Below are positions 21,453 through 34,078 of a DNA stretch of 64,000 bases, one piece after another. A program made the translations under genes and the position numbers. How positions within the stretch are numbered: position 1 is the stretch's first letter; every line of letters starts with the position of its first letter. The stretch covers positions 372,001-436,000 of the forward strand of contig JACZZP010000004.1 in NCBI GenBank assembly GCA_015183035.1, in the 5' to 3' direction. The notes below the pieces were generated by a model. That model saw only the letters and a program-made list of their open reading frames with translations. It had not been told where the DNA came from and did not search any database. The DNA is from Meloidogyne chitwoodi. Taxonomy: Eukaryota > Nematoda > Chromadorea > Rhabditida > Meloidogynidae.

Positions 21453-22009
21453 AAAAATATTAAAATAAAAAAATCTATGAAATTTAAATATAATTTGTAA
21501 TATAATTATTCAAAATTTTTGTGAAAATAAAACTAAAAAAATATAAATATTTCAAAATTTTTGAATCTAAAAGTAAAAAAATATAATTATTTTTAAATTT
21601 TTGTGAAAATAAAACTAAAAAAATATAAATATTTTAAAATTTTTGGATCGAAAGTAAAAAAATATATAATTATTTTAAAATTTTTTTGAAAATATGAAAT
21701 TAAAAAAAAATTATTTTAAACACAAAGGGGGAAATCTCAAAATAAAAAATCTAAGACATTTAAATTTAATTTTTAATTTAATTAATTTAATTTTTTTAAA
21801 CCTAAAACTAAAAAAATAATTATTTAAAATTTTTGGGAATCTAAACTTAAAAAAAAATAAAATTATTTTAAATTTTTTGGGAAACTAAAATAAAAAAAAA
21901 TAAAATATTTTGATTCTAAAATAAAAATAAAATTATTTTAAAATTTTTGAACCTGAAATTTAAAAAAATAAAAACAATTAAGATTAAAAAAAATTAAAAA
22001 AATTTTACT
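21453..22009. other. Very AT-rich non-coding stretch
   Basis: Repeated phrases such as AAATTTTTGTGAAAATAAAAC and AAAAAATATAATTATTTT at ~60-70-bp spacing suggest a decayed tandem repeat. No gene seen. Confidence 0.5.
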
Positions 22010-22904
22010 CTCCAAAATTCCAACTGCCAAACCATTTTCTTCATCAGGACCAAAAGCACTAAGCATTTTGAAGCCATCATCATTGTTTATGTCCAAGCAA
22101 TTTGTTCATCTGTAATAAAATTTAAATATATTGTAAAAGTTAAAAAAAATTTTGGCGTGACCCCTCAACACATGAGGAGACGAAAAAAAAATTTTCAAAA
22201 TTTTTCAAGCAAAACAAAACTTTTAAAATAAATAAAATTAAATAAAACCAACCATATTAATGTTGTTGTTGATCAGCCAGTTTATCATCGATCATCTGAA
22301 AAAGAAAAACAATTAATAAAAAATACTTATAAAAAATTAAACTAAAAAAACCCACCAAATTATGTTGATAATGAAGAGCAACCTGAAAATAAAAAAAATT
22401 AAATTTTATTTAATAAAATAATTTAAAAAATTTAAAATTAAAAAAACAAACCAAAAAGTTGTTGTTGAACAGTTTTTGTTGTTGTAGAATAGTTGTTGTT
22501 GTTGTAAAACATTTGTTGTTGTTGTTGAACAGTTGTTGTTGAGCATGTTTTGTTGTGGTGGAGCATGTGATACTGATTGCCATCTTAAAAAGACTTTAAA
22601 AACAATTTAAAAAATTAAATTTAGAAAAAACATGCGTCATCCACTTGCAGGGCCTTCAAATCTTTCTGAGTTGCTCCGAGCAACTTCGGGAAAAAATATT
22701 AAATCAAAAAATTTAAATCAAAGAAAACCTGTTAACTTGTTGAATAATTTCATTTTCTTCTTCATTAACTGTAAAATAAAAAATAATTAAATTTTATTTT
22801 ATACTGAAAAAATTTAATTTTAATCTTTAAAAATATATAAATTATATATTACCATTTTGTTGATCAGTTGATGAATTAAAAAAAGATTGCAAAAATCCGA
22901 ACAT
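22010..22904 (-). CDS. Doubtful small Q/N-rich multi-exon gene
   Basis: Plausible exons on the minus strand: 22,904-22,853 (MFGFLQSFFNSSTDQQN), 22,768-22,729 (VNEEENEIIQQVN, phase-compatible, CAG acceptor), a CAA/AAC-rich exon at about 22,582-22,450 and further pieces near 22,370, 22,300 and 22,080-22,010. The first junction is clean; the later ones need stop codons or frame changes, and the CAACAA tract could be simple repeat. It could be a decayed gene or a low-complexity repeat. I do not recognise the product. Confidence 0.3.
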
Positions 22905-22910
22905 TTTTGA

Positions 22911-23217
22911 AAAAATTTATTTGTTGTTGAATAAATAATTTAAATTTAAAAGAAGAGAAATTTGTTGTTTTTTTGAAGTTTAAATATTTTGAAGAAAAAC
23001 GCCCAAAATAACAGCAGTCATTAAAAAATAATTAAATAATAAAATTATGAATAAAATAGAAATTAAAAACAATTTAAACAAAATATAGTCGCGTCAAATA
23101 AAAGAAAAAGTAGTTAATTTACAAAAAATAAAGAATTCAAAAGAAAAAATAAAAAAGTGCAGATTAAGAAAATAAAAAAATATCAAACGGACAAAATGGG
23201 CAACCCATATAATCGCG
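22911..23217. other. AT-rich non-coding
   Basis: Nothing recognisable; likely 5' flank of the doubtful gene to the left. Confidence 0.4.
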
Positions 23218-25200
23218 AAACATTTTAAGTCTCTAACTTCGCTAGACTCAAATGTACCCCCAACATGATATATATTCTTGAGTATTCTTAGACCCTGCAT
23301 CATCTGAGGTATATGGCACTCAAAATTTTGGCACTGAACTATCCCGTCAACCCACTTCAGTGCCACCTTTGAGTGCCACCCTACTTTTAGTTATGAAATA
23401 ACATTCTTCATTGAATGATACACCTATGTTCAAAATTTGGTCCAAAAACTCCCAATGAACATCAAGTAATAACTGCAAATATATATGGCGTCAGTGAAAA
23501 AATTCCAGAGAAGTCATTAGACTCTAACTATATGAGACTCTAGTGTACCCCAACATGTGATATAATTTTCGAACCGTCATTGGATGCTTTAAAACATAAG
23601 CTTTTAAAATACAATTAATTAACTCGATTAATACATCCCACCCCGTGAACACCAGGGAAACAAAATTTCGACCTCCCGTAATTTGGTCATATTTGATCCA
23701 AAAAATTTACAAAAAATATTTTTAGAATCAGCTCATCAAGGGCTTTCAAATGATATATCATTTGCCCATATTACATTAATTTTTATGTTTGCCATTTTTG
23801 GCTTCAAAATTTTGGATGAGATTTTATGACCAAAACTTAAAAAAATCATAACTTTTTCAAAAGGAACCTTTTTAGAAAATTTTAAAATAATATTAGGTGT
23901 TAAAAATTATGCTACATTTTATAAAAATACTTTATCTGATCCCATGGCAAAAATTCCAAAATTTTTTTGAAAAACCGAAAATTTTTGAATTTTCAAAAAA
24001 TCGACCATAACTACCCCTAACCTCAAAATTTTTCAACTTTTTCTTGACTCAAAAAATAACTAATTTTTTACTTTATTTAATAACCTTTGATTCATTAAAA
24101 TCTAATTAAAACTCGTAAAGTTAAGGTCAATTGAAAATTTCAGAAAATATGGCAAAAGGGGTACCCCTTTGGAAAAATAATGTCAACATTTTTATTCCGA
24201 TTTTTTGAAAAAAACATCTTATATGGGGTAAAAACATATGCTGAACACGAATAAAATATTAGAAAAATTAAAAAAAAAAGTTCCAAAAAGTTAGGGTCTA
24301 AGAACTGTTCAAATCCCCATTTCAAGACTCATATCTCCCCAAATCTTATCCCAAGACTCAAGTGTCTCACAAACTTTTTGTAGCCGCATCTCATTTCTTC
24401 AAATAAATTAACTATAATCAAATGCTCTACCTTCATTTTCACACTGAAAAATCCAATTTAAAACTTCAAGCGACCATTTCAGTGCCACACTGAAACTTGG
24501 CAACAAAGTAACCATGCTTAAAAAATTCTCCATACTCGATTACACATTATCCAAAACTTTCAACACTCTTTCTTTAAAACTCTTTAAAAAGTCCATTTCA
24601 GTGCCGCACTCAAACTTGACACCAAAGTGACCCATCCCAAACATTTTCTCATACCCCATAATATACTATCAAAAAATAAAAAAATTGTTATTTCAATGCA
24701 TTAAAAAAATTGTATTGTTCAGTGCTGCACTCAACCTTGGCACCGAAATAAACTGTCCCAAAAAATTTAAAATATCCAACTACATATTATCCCTCCCAGA
24801 CATTTTTCTCTATACCCAACCATTCTCTTAATAGCATTTACAATATTTGGTCACTGGGCATTTTTCCGGACAAAATGCCATCCTTTAAAAAGGGTTAAGA
24901 AGGCACTTCGACACTTAAAATTGAAATTTTTGAAAATTTTTTTTTTTCAAAAAATTCCATTAGTAGTCACGCAGATTCCTCCAAGCAAGACCTTGACCCC
25001 TTTCTATTGAACTTTTTCGAGATAGCGAAGTGACTGCGGTCATTTCGGTGCCATGGGACTCCCGCACCCAAAAGTCTATAGTTTTCCTGAATGGCACCCA
25101 AAAAGTTCCCCCCAACATGTTCCACTTTTAAAACCCTAAGCATGCCCAAAAACCCGTAGGACTTTTTTTCCTGTCACTTTGGGTAAAATTATATTATATA
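23218..25200. repeat. Second satellite cluster, including long module copy 5
   Basis: 23,218-23,490 repeats the 5.55-5.96-kb block. 23,490-24,560 is a nearly complete copy of 2,273-3,360, leader included. 24,590-24,880 holds diverged 118-bp-type units and 24,895-25,190 repeats the 5.99-6.24-kb block. The order equals that of the left satellite region but without the 42-bp arrays and without the 160-bp hairpin element. Confidence 0.7.
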
Positions 25201-25221
25201 GTAACGATATCCATTATTTAA

Positions 25222-25612
25222 ATGAAAAATATTTATTATTTGAATTGGATAATTATATAAATATATTTTAATGGCTTTAACTAGATCCCCAGTGTTTTGC
25301 TATTTCAGTATTATTTTTGGGAGCTTAGTTTGCCTAAGCTAAAAAATTTTTCTTAAAATTCAAAGCTTAAAAGTATGGAAACGCGGTTTATTTTAGAGGT
25401 ACGCACATCAATTTATGTTTATTTTTTAATGGTTTACCTTCAATTACAAATTAAAAAATTTCGTGGTTTTTGGATTTACCCTACACAAAAGAATAATGTC
25501 TATTGTTTCAATTAGATAATTATTTAATTTATTTTAATTTTGTTCTTATTGCTTCGTTTTTTGTGCGTTTGTTATTATTTTTGGCAGCTTTTTAATAAGC
25601 TAAAAAATTAGA
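25222..25612 (+). repeat. Two variable-core units
   Basis: Unit 1 (25,222-25,343) has ATTATTTGAATTGGATAATT upstream, a core around 25,275-25,310 (ACTAGATCCCCAGTGTTTTG) and TATTTTTGGGAGC with stem CTTAG-TTTGC-CTAAG. Unit 2 (25,490-25,612) has TTGTTTCAATTAGATAATTA upstream, a core around 25,541-25,573 (TTCTTATTGCTTCGTTTTTT) and TTTTTGGCAGCTT...AAGCT. The cores are unrelated to each other. Confidence 0.65.
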
Positions 25613-25883
25613 GAATTAAAAAATATGAGCTTTATTTATAAACTTATGATTCAATTAAATTTTTTTATTGAATTACAAAGTTATCACTGTTTAAAAAAGT
25701 TTATTATTTTTAGTGTCAGAATTATAACCATTTTCCTTATTTTTTATTAATAAATATTGAATGCAAATTTTTAGAATAAGCTAGATTATTTTGATGAGTC
25801 ATATGGTTATTTAACTTTTTATTTTAGAATAAATAAATGTAAATGTTTTAATAAAATATGAAAATAATTATGAAAATATTAAT

Positions 25884-26185
25884 TCCTCACTTTTCAATGC
25901 CTAGTCATTTAACCTGCGCCGATATGTCTCACAAACTTCTTTTTGATTTAGTACCTCATTTGTCAGGGTAACGTTTCTTAATTAAAATTAATTTTTATTT
26001 ATTGAATTTTATCAACATTTTTAAATTAAAAATAGGACAAATATTTGGCTATTCAATCAACTCATTTCTTTTTTTTTTTAAGTTCAGAATTTATAATGAA
26101 TTTTTAAATTCTTTAGCACAACTTTTCTGTCCTTTAATTTCCTTAAATTATTTAACAAATACAAACTTTAACAAAAAAATTAAAT
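25884..26185 (+). pseudogene. Possible exon remnant of an unidentified gene
   Basis: An ATG at about 25,898 opens a short, codon-like segment (MPSHLTCADMSHKLLFDLVP) ending at a GT donor near 25,969. A TAG acceptor at about 26,035 resumes in phase but reaches a stop within ~16 codons. A different frame then looks coding (FRIYNEFLNSLAQLF). Either a broken gene or a chance frame; product not recognised. Confidence 0.25.
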
Positions 26186-27213
26186 AATTATAATTTAAAA
26201 TTAATATTTTTAAAAACATTTTTGTATTTTATTAAATTTATATTTTAAATAAAAAAATTCCAAAGGGTGGTATCCAGTTGGGTGTGCTACTACTATAATG
26301 AGGTGATGCAAGATCGCGATCTGAAGATAACCTCATTAAATTATTTAATTTTATATTTTTAATTTTCTTTTTGTCAATTTTACATCTCCTAATATTTATA
26401 AATAAATAGTAATTCCTTTTTTTACCCTTTTTTAGTTTCCAAAATAAAATATTTAACTGACCCTTTGTGTGTGTTTTCATTTGTCACGTCTATATTTTGT
26501 ATAAAAAATTAAAAATTTCATAATGTCGAAAAACAATAAAATATAAAATGGTCAAAACGCCAAAAAAAGATCAAAATGTCTACTCTGCCAAAAATGTTTT
26601 TTAGACTTTTGCCATTTTGACAAAAGGCCACACACTGGTCTTTGATCATTTAATAAACCTTTTCCTTATAATAAATTAATTGAATATATTTTAAATACAA
26701 AAGAGAGTAATATAAAAACAACATTTTGAGAGCAGTCGACATTTTGTGTGATGAGACACGTAATACATTCAAATAAATAATTATATTTCTGCTCAAATAA
26801 ATAAATGCCCTTTTCCTCAAAATAAAAGAGGTATTATTTAACATAATTATATTTATTTTATACCTTTTAATTTAATTTCATTTACCAAATCTTTTTTTAT
26901 TTCTCAAATCATAGTATATAAACGGAGATGAAATTTTTTGATTTTAGAGAGAAATGCAACGCCTTCCCTCAACAATTTTTAACTTTAAATTGCTTGTGCT
27001 TCCTTTTTTTAATATTTACTTGACATTTTATTGTAATACATCTTTTTATGTTTTTATGTGTTTTATTCTTTTTATTTAACTTTATTTTTCTTCCCAATAT
27101 TTTTATTTTTTTTTAATATTCTCGTTTTAATTAAAAATATTTTTAAATTATTTTTTTCTTCTAGAAATCCTTGAAATTAATAATTATAAATATTTCACAG
27201 TTTTATTAATAAA
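26186..27213. other. AT-rich spacer with a small palindrome
   Basis: Contains the hairpin AATGAGGT ... ACCTCATT with centre AGATCGCGATCT (about 26,298-26,340). The rest is AT-rich and probably holds the promoter of the gene starting at 27,214. A TTTCACAG acceptor-like site ends about 15 bp before its ATG, so trans-splicing of a leader or an upstream untranslated exon is possible. Confidence 0.4.
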
Positions 27214-30200
27214 ATGGAAAATAAAAAACTTGCTTTAATTGACAATAATAACACTGAAAATGATAAGGAAGACATTCTCACAACTTTTAGAAAAATTGTT
27301 GCTTCAGCTCAATTTATTAATAAATCAATGGCTCAACAACAACCTCAAATTAATTATTTTGATAATTTCAAAGCAAATCAAATTGGAGAAGTACAAAAAA
27401 ATAACAATTATAATTTTAGGCAATGTAAGTGTTTTTTTTAATATTTATTCTTACTTTTTATTTAAAAAATCTTTATGTAATGTCAGTCCTAAAATAAGTA
27501 GGGAGCCTTTAGAATTTGGGCTGTACTATAGTATACCGGACGCAAAATTTTGTATAAAAAGACATACCATTCGATTCGTCTCGACGAGCTGAGTCGAATG
27601 GTACTACTCTCATGATGCGGAAATGCCTAAAAGTCGAGATACAAGCCCCTAAAATTCGAAAACCCAAAGGGGGGAGTAAGCTCTACAAAGTGATTACCGC
27701 GGCTGCATCTAAATTATTTTCATTGAATTAATTATTTTGTTGTAATTTGCGCCGTAGAATAACGCATGTACCAAAAAGCCAACGAGAGATGGGCTCCCAA
27801 ATCAAGAAGTCATAAAACACTCCCTATAGGTCCATGTTTGTCGTGCTTCAAGCAACTTCGATCCGTCATAACTTTGTTAATAATCGTTCAATCAAACTGA
27901 TTTTGGTTTCATTCGATAGGTCTCGAAGAGACCTATCGAATGAGCTATCATACTCCTATTTGAATTTTTACCCTCAAAAAGAGCTTACTCCCCCCTTTGG
28001 GTTTTCGAATTTTAGGGGCTTGTATCTCGACTTTTAGGCATTTCCGCATCATGAGAGTAGTACCATTCGACTCAGCTCGTCGAGACGAATCGAATGGTAT
28101 GTTTTTTGATACAAAATTTTGCGTCCGGTATACTATAGTATATCCAGAATTTGTATATTTTAGGTAAACACCCCATATATTCGCAAAATATAAAAAATAA
28201 AATTATTAAAACATTGGATATTATTTGCTCACAAAACTTAAAAATCCCTAATTGACATTTCTCCTTAAAACCAAATTTATCAGAGTTTGCCTAAAAATAA
28301 GAATTTTTGAAAAATTTTAATTTTTTTAATCTTTACTAAATTTACTAAAAGAATTTTAGCTTAGGTAAACCTAAGCTCCCAAAAATATAAATGCGACTAC
28401 GTAGAAAGTGATAAGAAAAATAAAATTATAATTACTATATAAGTTTTTATCCTTTAAAATAACACATACTTTTCATTTAATTAATTTGATAAAGTGAATT
28501 AAAAAATTCACAATTTCACTATGCATAATTACGGACACCAAAATTAAAAGAAACCCAATTTGTTCCTAAAATCGCGTTTTAGAGGTGGATGCTTAAAAAT
28601 AAAAATTTATGAATAATTTTAATTCTATTTTAACTAAATTTACTAAAAAAAATTTAGCTTAGGTAAACCTAAGCTCCCAAAAATAATAAATAAATTTAAA
28701 CAAGATGCGCAGAGAACAAAATTATAATTATACCTATTTGTTTATCCAATTGAAATAATAAATACTTTTTATTTAACTTAATAGATAACTACAAAAAACC
28801 ACAAAATTCAAAAAATACTTTGACCTTTCTCCCAAAAAATCGTGTTTATTAGATAGAATTCTCCTAAAAATAAAAAAAGTTAAAAAAGATTATACTTCTT
28901 TTAATCGTCTCCAAATTTACTAAAAAAAATTTTTAGCTTAGGTAAGCCTAAACTCGCAAAAATATTAACTGTATAAAAGAAATCAGAAGTCCAAAAAATA
29001 GTTAAAATTAAATTAGATATAATTATTTAATTGAAATAATACATACTTTTTATTTATAATAATTTTTTTCTTTTTCTCTCCAAAATTGAGTTTACTTAAA
29101 ATAATGGACAAAACAGACAAGTTATAAAGATTTTAATTCTCTAAAAAATTTTTAGCTTAGGTAAACTAAGCTCCCAAAAATATTAACTCGATGAACCGTC
29201 AACAAAATACGAACATTAATTTGACAATTAAATTATATATAATTATTTAATTGAAATAATATTTGCTTTTCATTTAATTTAGTATGGGAGGACATTAGCG
29301 AAATTTCTCAATCCGTAATTGCAGGAAAAACAAGAAATTGGTTTCCTATAAATTGAACTTTTCTCTTAATCTTTTTTTTAGCCTAGGCAAACTAAGCTCA
29401 CAAAAATACACAACAAATACAAGCCAACGGGAAAATGACTAATAAAACTAATTAAAATTATGCATATCTAATTATTTAATTGAAATAATATTTATTTTTC
29501 ATTTAATTGTGTGTTTGGGTAACTAACATGGATGGGTAAAATCAGAAAATAAAAACCAAAATTATAAATAAATATGGTCTAAAAATCCGAAACTTGTTCA
29601 AAATTTAAAAAAATTCAAAATTACAAAAAATTTTAGAAAATTTAGGATTTTATCCCGAAACCCGAAACTTGCCCTTCCTGGAACTAACTTTATAAGCTCT
29701 AGTTTAAAACAGTCAAAAATTTATAAATGAACATTTCAAAATCGGTACTTTTATACCTTAAGTAAATAAACACCCCATTTTTGCAAAAAATATAAAAAAT
29801 AAACAAAATAATAAAATATTTTTTAAAGAATAAATTGAGTTTTTACCTAAAATATAAAAGATCCGAGCCTTTTAACTTAAATTATCAATTTCTTAAAATT
29901 AAATAAATTTTAGGTCGTGAAAAAAGAAAATTTACTTCTGAGGTATCCGATTTTCTTGTAGAAGAAGTTTTGAAGAGAAAAACACTTTTAGTTGAAAACA
30001 ACACTAGTCGGGTATTTTAAAAATTAAAAAAATAAATTTATTTTTAATTTTTTAAAAAAGGATTTAACCTTTTCTGAAAAGAAAAGAAATGCTTGGAATG
30101 AAGTCCGCTCACTCCTTTCAACACATTTTTTAGGTTTTGATCAAAATATTGAAGCAATTAAATCTCATTGGCGTTATAGGAAGAGAAAAGTGACTGATGC

Positions 30201-32740
30201 GTATGGAGAATTTAATTGGTTATTTTTTATTTTATTTTTTTATTAAAATATTTTTTAAAATTAGAAACATTATTTTTCCTCACTTGAATGTCAAAAATGA
30301 ATATAAAGGGCCAAAATTCAATCTTAAATTTTAATGAAAAATATTCTTAGGGACTTTTCTTTCTGTTGACAAAGTACGCAAGTTATAATATTTATTTTCG
30401 CAGAGAATTTTTTATTTTTTTAAAATACATATACATATATACCAGGGATGGGCAACTTTCGTATTCGTCTTTCGTATTTTTAGACCAATTTTATTTCGTA
30501 TTTTTGGACGAAATACGAAATTTTTGAAATTATGAAATTTTTAAAATTTCGGAATAAAAAAAATTTTTTGGGGTAGTTTCGTATTTTGATTTTTGTTACT
30601 TTCGTAATTTCGTATTATTTCGTTTTTTGAGCCTTTTTTATTTCGTATTTCGTCTTTCGCTTTTTATTTTCCGATTTTGCCCATCCCTGTACATATGTAT
30701 AAGGAAGCAAAAGGTAGAGGAATATAAAAAATTCAAATTTTACAAATATTGTAACAATTTAAAAATTGTTTTGTGAAATCCCTGACGAAACACACATGCG
30801 CACTCTTTGTAAAAAATAAATATTATAATTTGCGGACAATAACTTGCGGACATTCGTAAACAGAAAAGAAAACTCATACTCATAAAATAGTATTATGGAA
30901 ATTATTTTTTGCACTAATTTTAAAATATTTTTAAAGAATATTTAAAGCAGAATAATATATATTTTATTATTTATTTTTTATTATATGTTATTTTATTTAT
31001 TTTTTCGTGTATTTTTTCGCAGGAGATTTTTGTGTATTTTTGGGAAGTTAAAGCTTTTTTGCTTTAACTTAATTATTTTTTTAACATTCGTATTCTCGTA
31101 TTTTTTCAAGTTTTTTTAAAAGATTTTAAGAAAAAAATTTTTTAATTAGTTTTTTTTAATTAGTTTTTTTTAATTAATTAATTTTTTCAAGTGCTCCAAA
31201 CTTGGAAAATAAATTAAAAGAAAAATTTTCTCCAATTGATAAACAAATATTTGAAGAACTGAAAGATTCAAATATGCTTCAACAATCTATGGAAATTGAT
31301 AATAAATCTATTGTAAGATTTTTTAAATAATTATTGACAAAAAATATTTAAAATTCGTCTCATGCTCTAAATTCTCTAAAAAAGGTTTAAAAGGAAATAA
31401 ATAAATAATAAGTCCTTTAAATATTTTATAGAATTTATTGCGTTATTTTAATCCTTGAGATATACTTAGAACATTTATATTTAATTTTTTATTTAATTAA
31501 ATTAGGCATATAAAAAATATATTTTTTAATTAAAAAATATATAATTTAAAATATTTTTTAATTTTATTTTTTTTTTTAATTTTATTTTTTTTTTAATTTT
31601 ATTATTATTTTTTAACCTTTTTAGAGCGAAACAAGTGACGAAACAGCACCAACTTTTACAGAAAATAATTCTTCAATGTCTGCTTCAAGTTCTTTTGTTG
31701 TTTCTCAAAATTTAAATTCACCAGACAAAAAACAAAATATTCAAAATAATTCTTCTTCAATAAATTGTCCTACAACAAATAATATACAATTTATTTTAAC
31801 TCAATTAATTGCTAAAAAATATGCTCAACAACAACAGGGAATTAATAATAAAAATGAAGAAGTAAATTATTTATTTGGCGACAATAAGGCTGATATTAAA
31901 GAGGTAATATTTTTTGAATATTTTGAGTCTCAGTTACTCACTCCTTGTTTTTGGGGTTTTCGCTATTTAATCCAATGTTTTTTAAATTACAAAATTTTAC
32001 TTTTCGTTTTTTAATTTTAGTTTTGTATAATATTAAATATTTGAACTTTACATTGTATATTATTTAATAGAAGTATTCGATAAAATTGTCCACAGTGTTG
32101 GGATGATGAGATATTTTTGTAAGCCAAGATATTGTTGGCTAATTTTAATCTCAACTAGATTGATTTTAAAAGATTCTCCCTATCTGAATATTTTTGCCAA
32201 GTTAGAAACAAGTTTTTAAGGAAAATGTAAGAAAAATAAAACATACATTTTTGACCATAATTTTAGATATACAGAGCCAAAAATTTTTTAAGTTATCTTC
32301 CCACTTTAATTTAAGTTTCTCCCCAATTGAGTCACCATTTTCACCAGCACATTTTACGTGATTTTTTAATTTTAACATTTTTCCCTTTAGAATCATTATA
32401 ATTCTCCAACTATAGAAGAAAAAGATTTATTAGTTGATAATCTACAAAAAATGAGAGGAAAAAAGCGAATTATGCAAATTAAATCTGATGATGATTTAAT
32501 TGAAGTAAAAGAAGAAATTAATAAGGAAAGTGAAGAAAGTTTAGAATCTCTTCAAAGAAAGGCTTTACAGGTGCTTTTTAAATTAAATTTTATTAAAAAA
32601 ATTTTTTTAATTTTTAGGCACAGATTTTAGCATTTGAAGAATTCAGAAATAGTTCACAAATTGTTTATAACACAGCAATTGAATTGCAGAAATTATTACC
32701 TCAATTGTCCGCTTTTTTAAATAAATCTCTTAATGACTAA
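27214..32740 (+). CDS. Zeste/Myb-SANT-like DNA-binding protein, 7 exons
   Basis: Exons 27,214-27,424; 29,914-30,011; 30,061-30,218; 31,192-31,312; 31,625-31,903; 32,391-32,570; 32,618-32,740 join with matching phase at every GT-AG junction to give 389 residues and a natural stop. Residues 71-150 (REKRKFTSEVSDFLVEEVLK, W115, then IKSHWRYRKRK with W140) have the spacing of the zeste-type Myb/SANT-like DNA-binding domain: basic start, three helices, two tryptophans. The rest is Q/N/S-rich with an acidic stretch (residues ~310-345) and a helical C-terminus; such proteins often oligomerise. Expected to be nuclear. No signal peptide. Intron 1 is 2.5 kb and filled with a MITE and five variable-core units; intron 3 holds nested inverted-repeat elements. 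Exact partner or target genes cannot be read from sequence. Confidence 0.8.
27519..28145. mobile_element. Long-TIR MITE, 627 bp, 8-bp TSD (intronic)
   Basis: Exact duplication AGAATTTG at 27,511-27,518 and 28,146-28,153. Arms of about 170 bp are near-perfect inverted repeats (GTACTATAGTATACCGGACG at the left). The interior holds GAGACCTATCGAATGA-type palindromes, an ATTACCGCGGCTGC motif and AACTTTGTTAATAATCGTTC. It shares the interior with 53,644-54,314 and fragments with 36,814-37,077, so all three are one family with GG...CC ends and 8-bp TSDs. It encodes no transposase. Confidence 0.9.
28355..29510 (-). repeat. Five variable-core units in tandem
   Basis: Hairpins at 28,358, 28,656, 28,934, 29,153 and 29,379 (plus-strand AGCTTAGG-TAAA-CCTAAGCT and variants), spaced 220-300 bp. 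On the minus strand each unit reads: AGTATATATTATTTCAATT block, unique core, TATTTTTGGGAGC, stem-loop, GCTAAA. Core positions on the plus strand are about 28,392-28,420, 28,690-28,716, 28,965-28,997, 29,183-29,218 and 29,408-29,440. Cores share no similarity although the ~200 bp on both sides do. Confidence 0.75.
30350..30873. mobile_element. CCGCAAGT-type TIR element, interrupted
   Basis: Left GGGACTTTTCTTTCTGTTGA followed by CGCAAGTTATAATATTTATT pairs with the right complement (AATATTATAATTTGCGGACA ... CAGAAAAGAAAACT). It is related to 43,308-43,676, a fragment at 33,775-33,845 and 48,398-48,590. Another element (30,443-30,689) sits inside it. Confidence 0.65.
30443..30689. mobile_element. 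hAT-like MITE with TTTCGTATT subterminal repeats
   Basis: Ends CAGGGATGGGCAA and TTTGCCCATCCCTG are perfect inverted repeats with the CAGGG start typical of hAT elements. Inner flanks are short repeats of TTTCGTATTTCGTA in inverted orientation. The 8-bp flanks (ATATATAC, TACATATG) do not match, so no TSD is claimed. No coding capacity. Confidence 0.75.
32020..32146 (+). repeat. Variable-core unit with CCAA/TTGG stem
   Basis: Core at about 32,085-32,111 (AATTGTCCACAGTGTTGGGA...), then ATATTTTTGTAAGCCAA, loop GATATTG, TTGGCTAA. The stem differs from all other units but pairs perfectly. It lies in intron 5 of the zeste-like gene. Confidence 0.6.
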
Positions 32741-33451
32741 TTTATTTTCACAAATTTTAAATTTTTTATAAAACATTTTTAAAATAATAAAAAAATCTTT
32801 TTTAAACGTTAAATAAACTTTAAATAATATTTTTAATTTTATTTTTACTAAATAAAATTGTACTGCTTATAAAAAATCCTCAAAAGTAAGATTTTTTATT
32901 TTTTTAAATTTAAGATTTTCAAAATTTTTAAAAGAAAAATAAAATGTATTTAAAATTTTGACTAAAAAGAATTGCTGTTTCACACAACATAATCAACAAA
33001 ATTAAATATTGAAGTTTTCAAGCTTTCCCTATAAAAAAGAAAGCAATTCCAAAATTTTCCAAGCCGCCACTCTCTCGAGAGCAAGAAGTTAATACAAACC
33101 TCAAACTTGGGTAATTAAACCGAATATTAAGAATAAACCAAAATATATAAGCAAAAGTAAATTAAAATTTCAAACGCGAAGTAAAAGAGAAACATTTTAT
33201 GTTAGTTAAAGAATAAAAGATAAATAAATTAACTACTCTCTCTTTTTCTTATTTCTCTAACACAAAGGAAATTGTTCAGTGAGACTAAAAATGTCAAATA
33301 GAGAAAATAAACAAAACATCTAATTCTCTCTTAAATTTAAAAATGTTCATAAAGGTAAGTTATTTAAAATTGTCACGCATCAATTATTATTAAAATTTAT
33401 TTATTAGATTATTTTTGAAGAATTTTTTCATAAAATTGTAAAAATGTTTTG
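32741..33451. other. AT-rich intergenic
   Basis: 3' flank of the zeste-like gene followed by a somewhat less AT-rich patch (33,050-33,300) with repeated CTCTCTTTTTCTTATTTCTC-like sequence. No gene supported. Confidence 0.4.
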
Positions 33452-33735
33452 ATGAAGAATCGACCGCTTGATAGACATTATAGCGCTATAACTCGCGAAT
33501 TAACATTATTAGATGACGAAAAAGATAAAACAAATATTGAAAACGCTATAATTACTGCAAAGGTTTAATTATAAAAATTTAAATTAATAATTTATAAATT
33601 AGGAAGCTGAAATACTTAGATGTAAATTTGCAAAATACAAAAGATAGATTAAATACTGAAATTACTAAAAATAATGAATAGAAAATGATTTTGAAATTGC
33701 TAATGATTTATATAATGAAGCAATCATCTTCTACA
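33452..33735 (+). pseudogene. Small broken gene fragment, unidentified
   Basis: Begins MKNRPLDRHYSAITREL and runs to a GT donor at about 33,563. After a TTAG acceptor near 33,602 it continues EAEILRCKFAKYKR and stops at TAG. Beyond the stop a shifted frame still looks coding (ENDFEIANDLYNEAIIFY), so a frameshifted remnant, possibly of a retroelement gag-like or host gene, is likely. No family recognised. Confidence 0.35.
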
Positions 33736-34078
33736 CAAAATGAACTAAGGCTCACGTAATTTTAAAAAAATAATCTGTGAAAAATAAATATTATAACTTG
33801 CGGACAATAACTTGCGGACATTTGTTAACAGAAAGGAAAAGTACCGGCGAAAAGTATGAAATTATTTCTTAATTTTATTTTAATTTTTTTACTTTTATGA
33901 TTAAATAAATTTAAACTTTTACTAAAGTGCATTCTCTTAATAAATAATTATGTAATATCAGACATGATTTAGCCAAAAAGTACATTTAAAAGAAAACAAA
34001 TATTTTTAAATTTTTATTTAAATTAACAAATAAATAAAGGTAAAGCAAAGTCAGATTATCATTAAAAAAATTTAAAAA
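33736..34078. repeat. Intergenic with CCGCAAG-family fragment
   Basis: 33,775-33,845 matches one arm of the element at 30,350-30,873 (TAACTTGCGGACAATAACTT, ACAGAAAGGAAAAGTACC). The remainder is AT-rich 5' flank of the next gene. Confidence 0.55.

Noticed and set aside
26238..26480. 80-codon minus-strand frame with an LSSDRDLASPHYSSSTPNW segment
   Set aside because: One stretch looks codon-like, but it contains a strong palindrome, has no acceptable splice partners and reads equally well on the other strand.
28355..29510. CRISPR-like look of regularly spaced repeats with unique spacers
   Set aside because: The DNA is eukaryotic with introns, units are 220-300 bp, repeats are imperfect and AT-rich, both orientations occur in the family and no cas genes exist.
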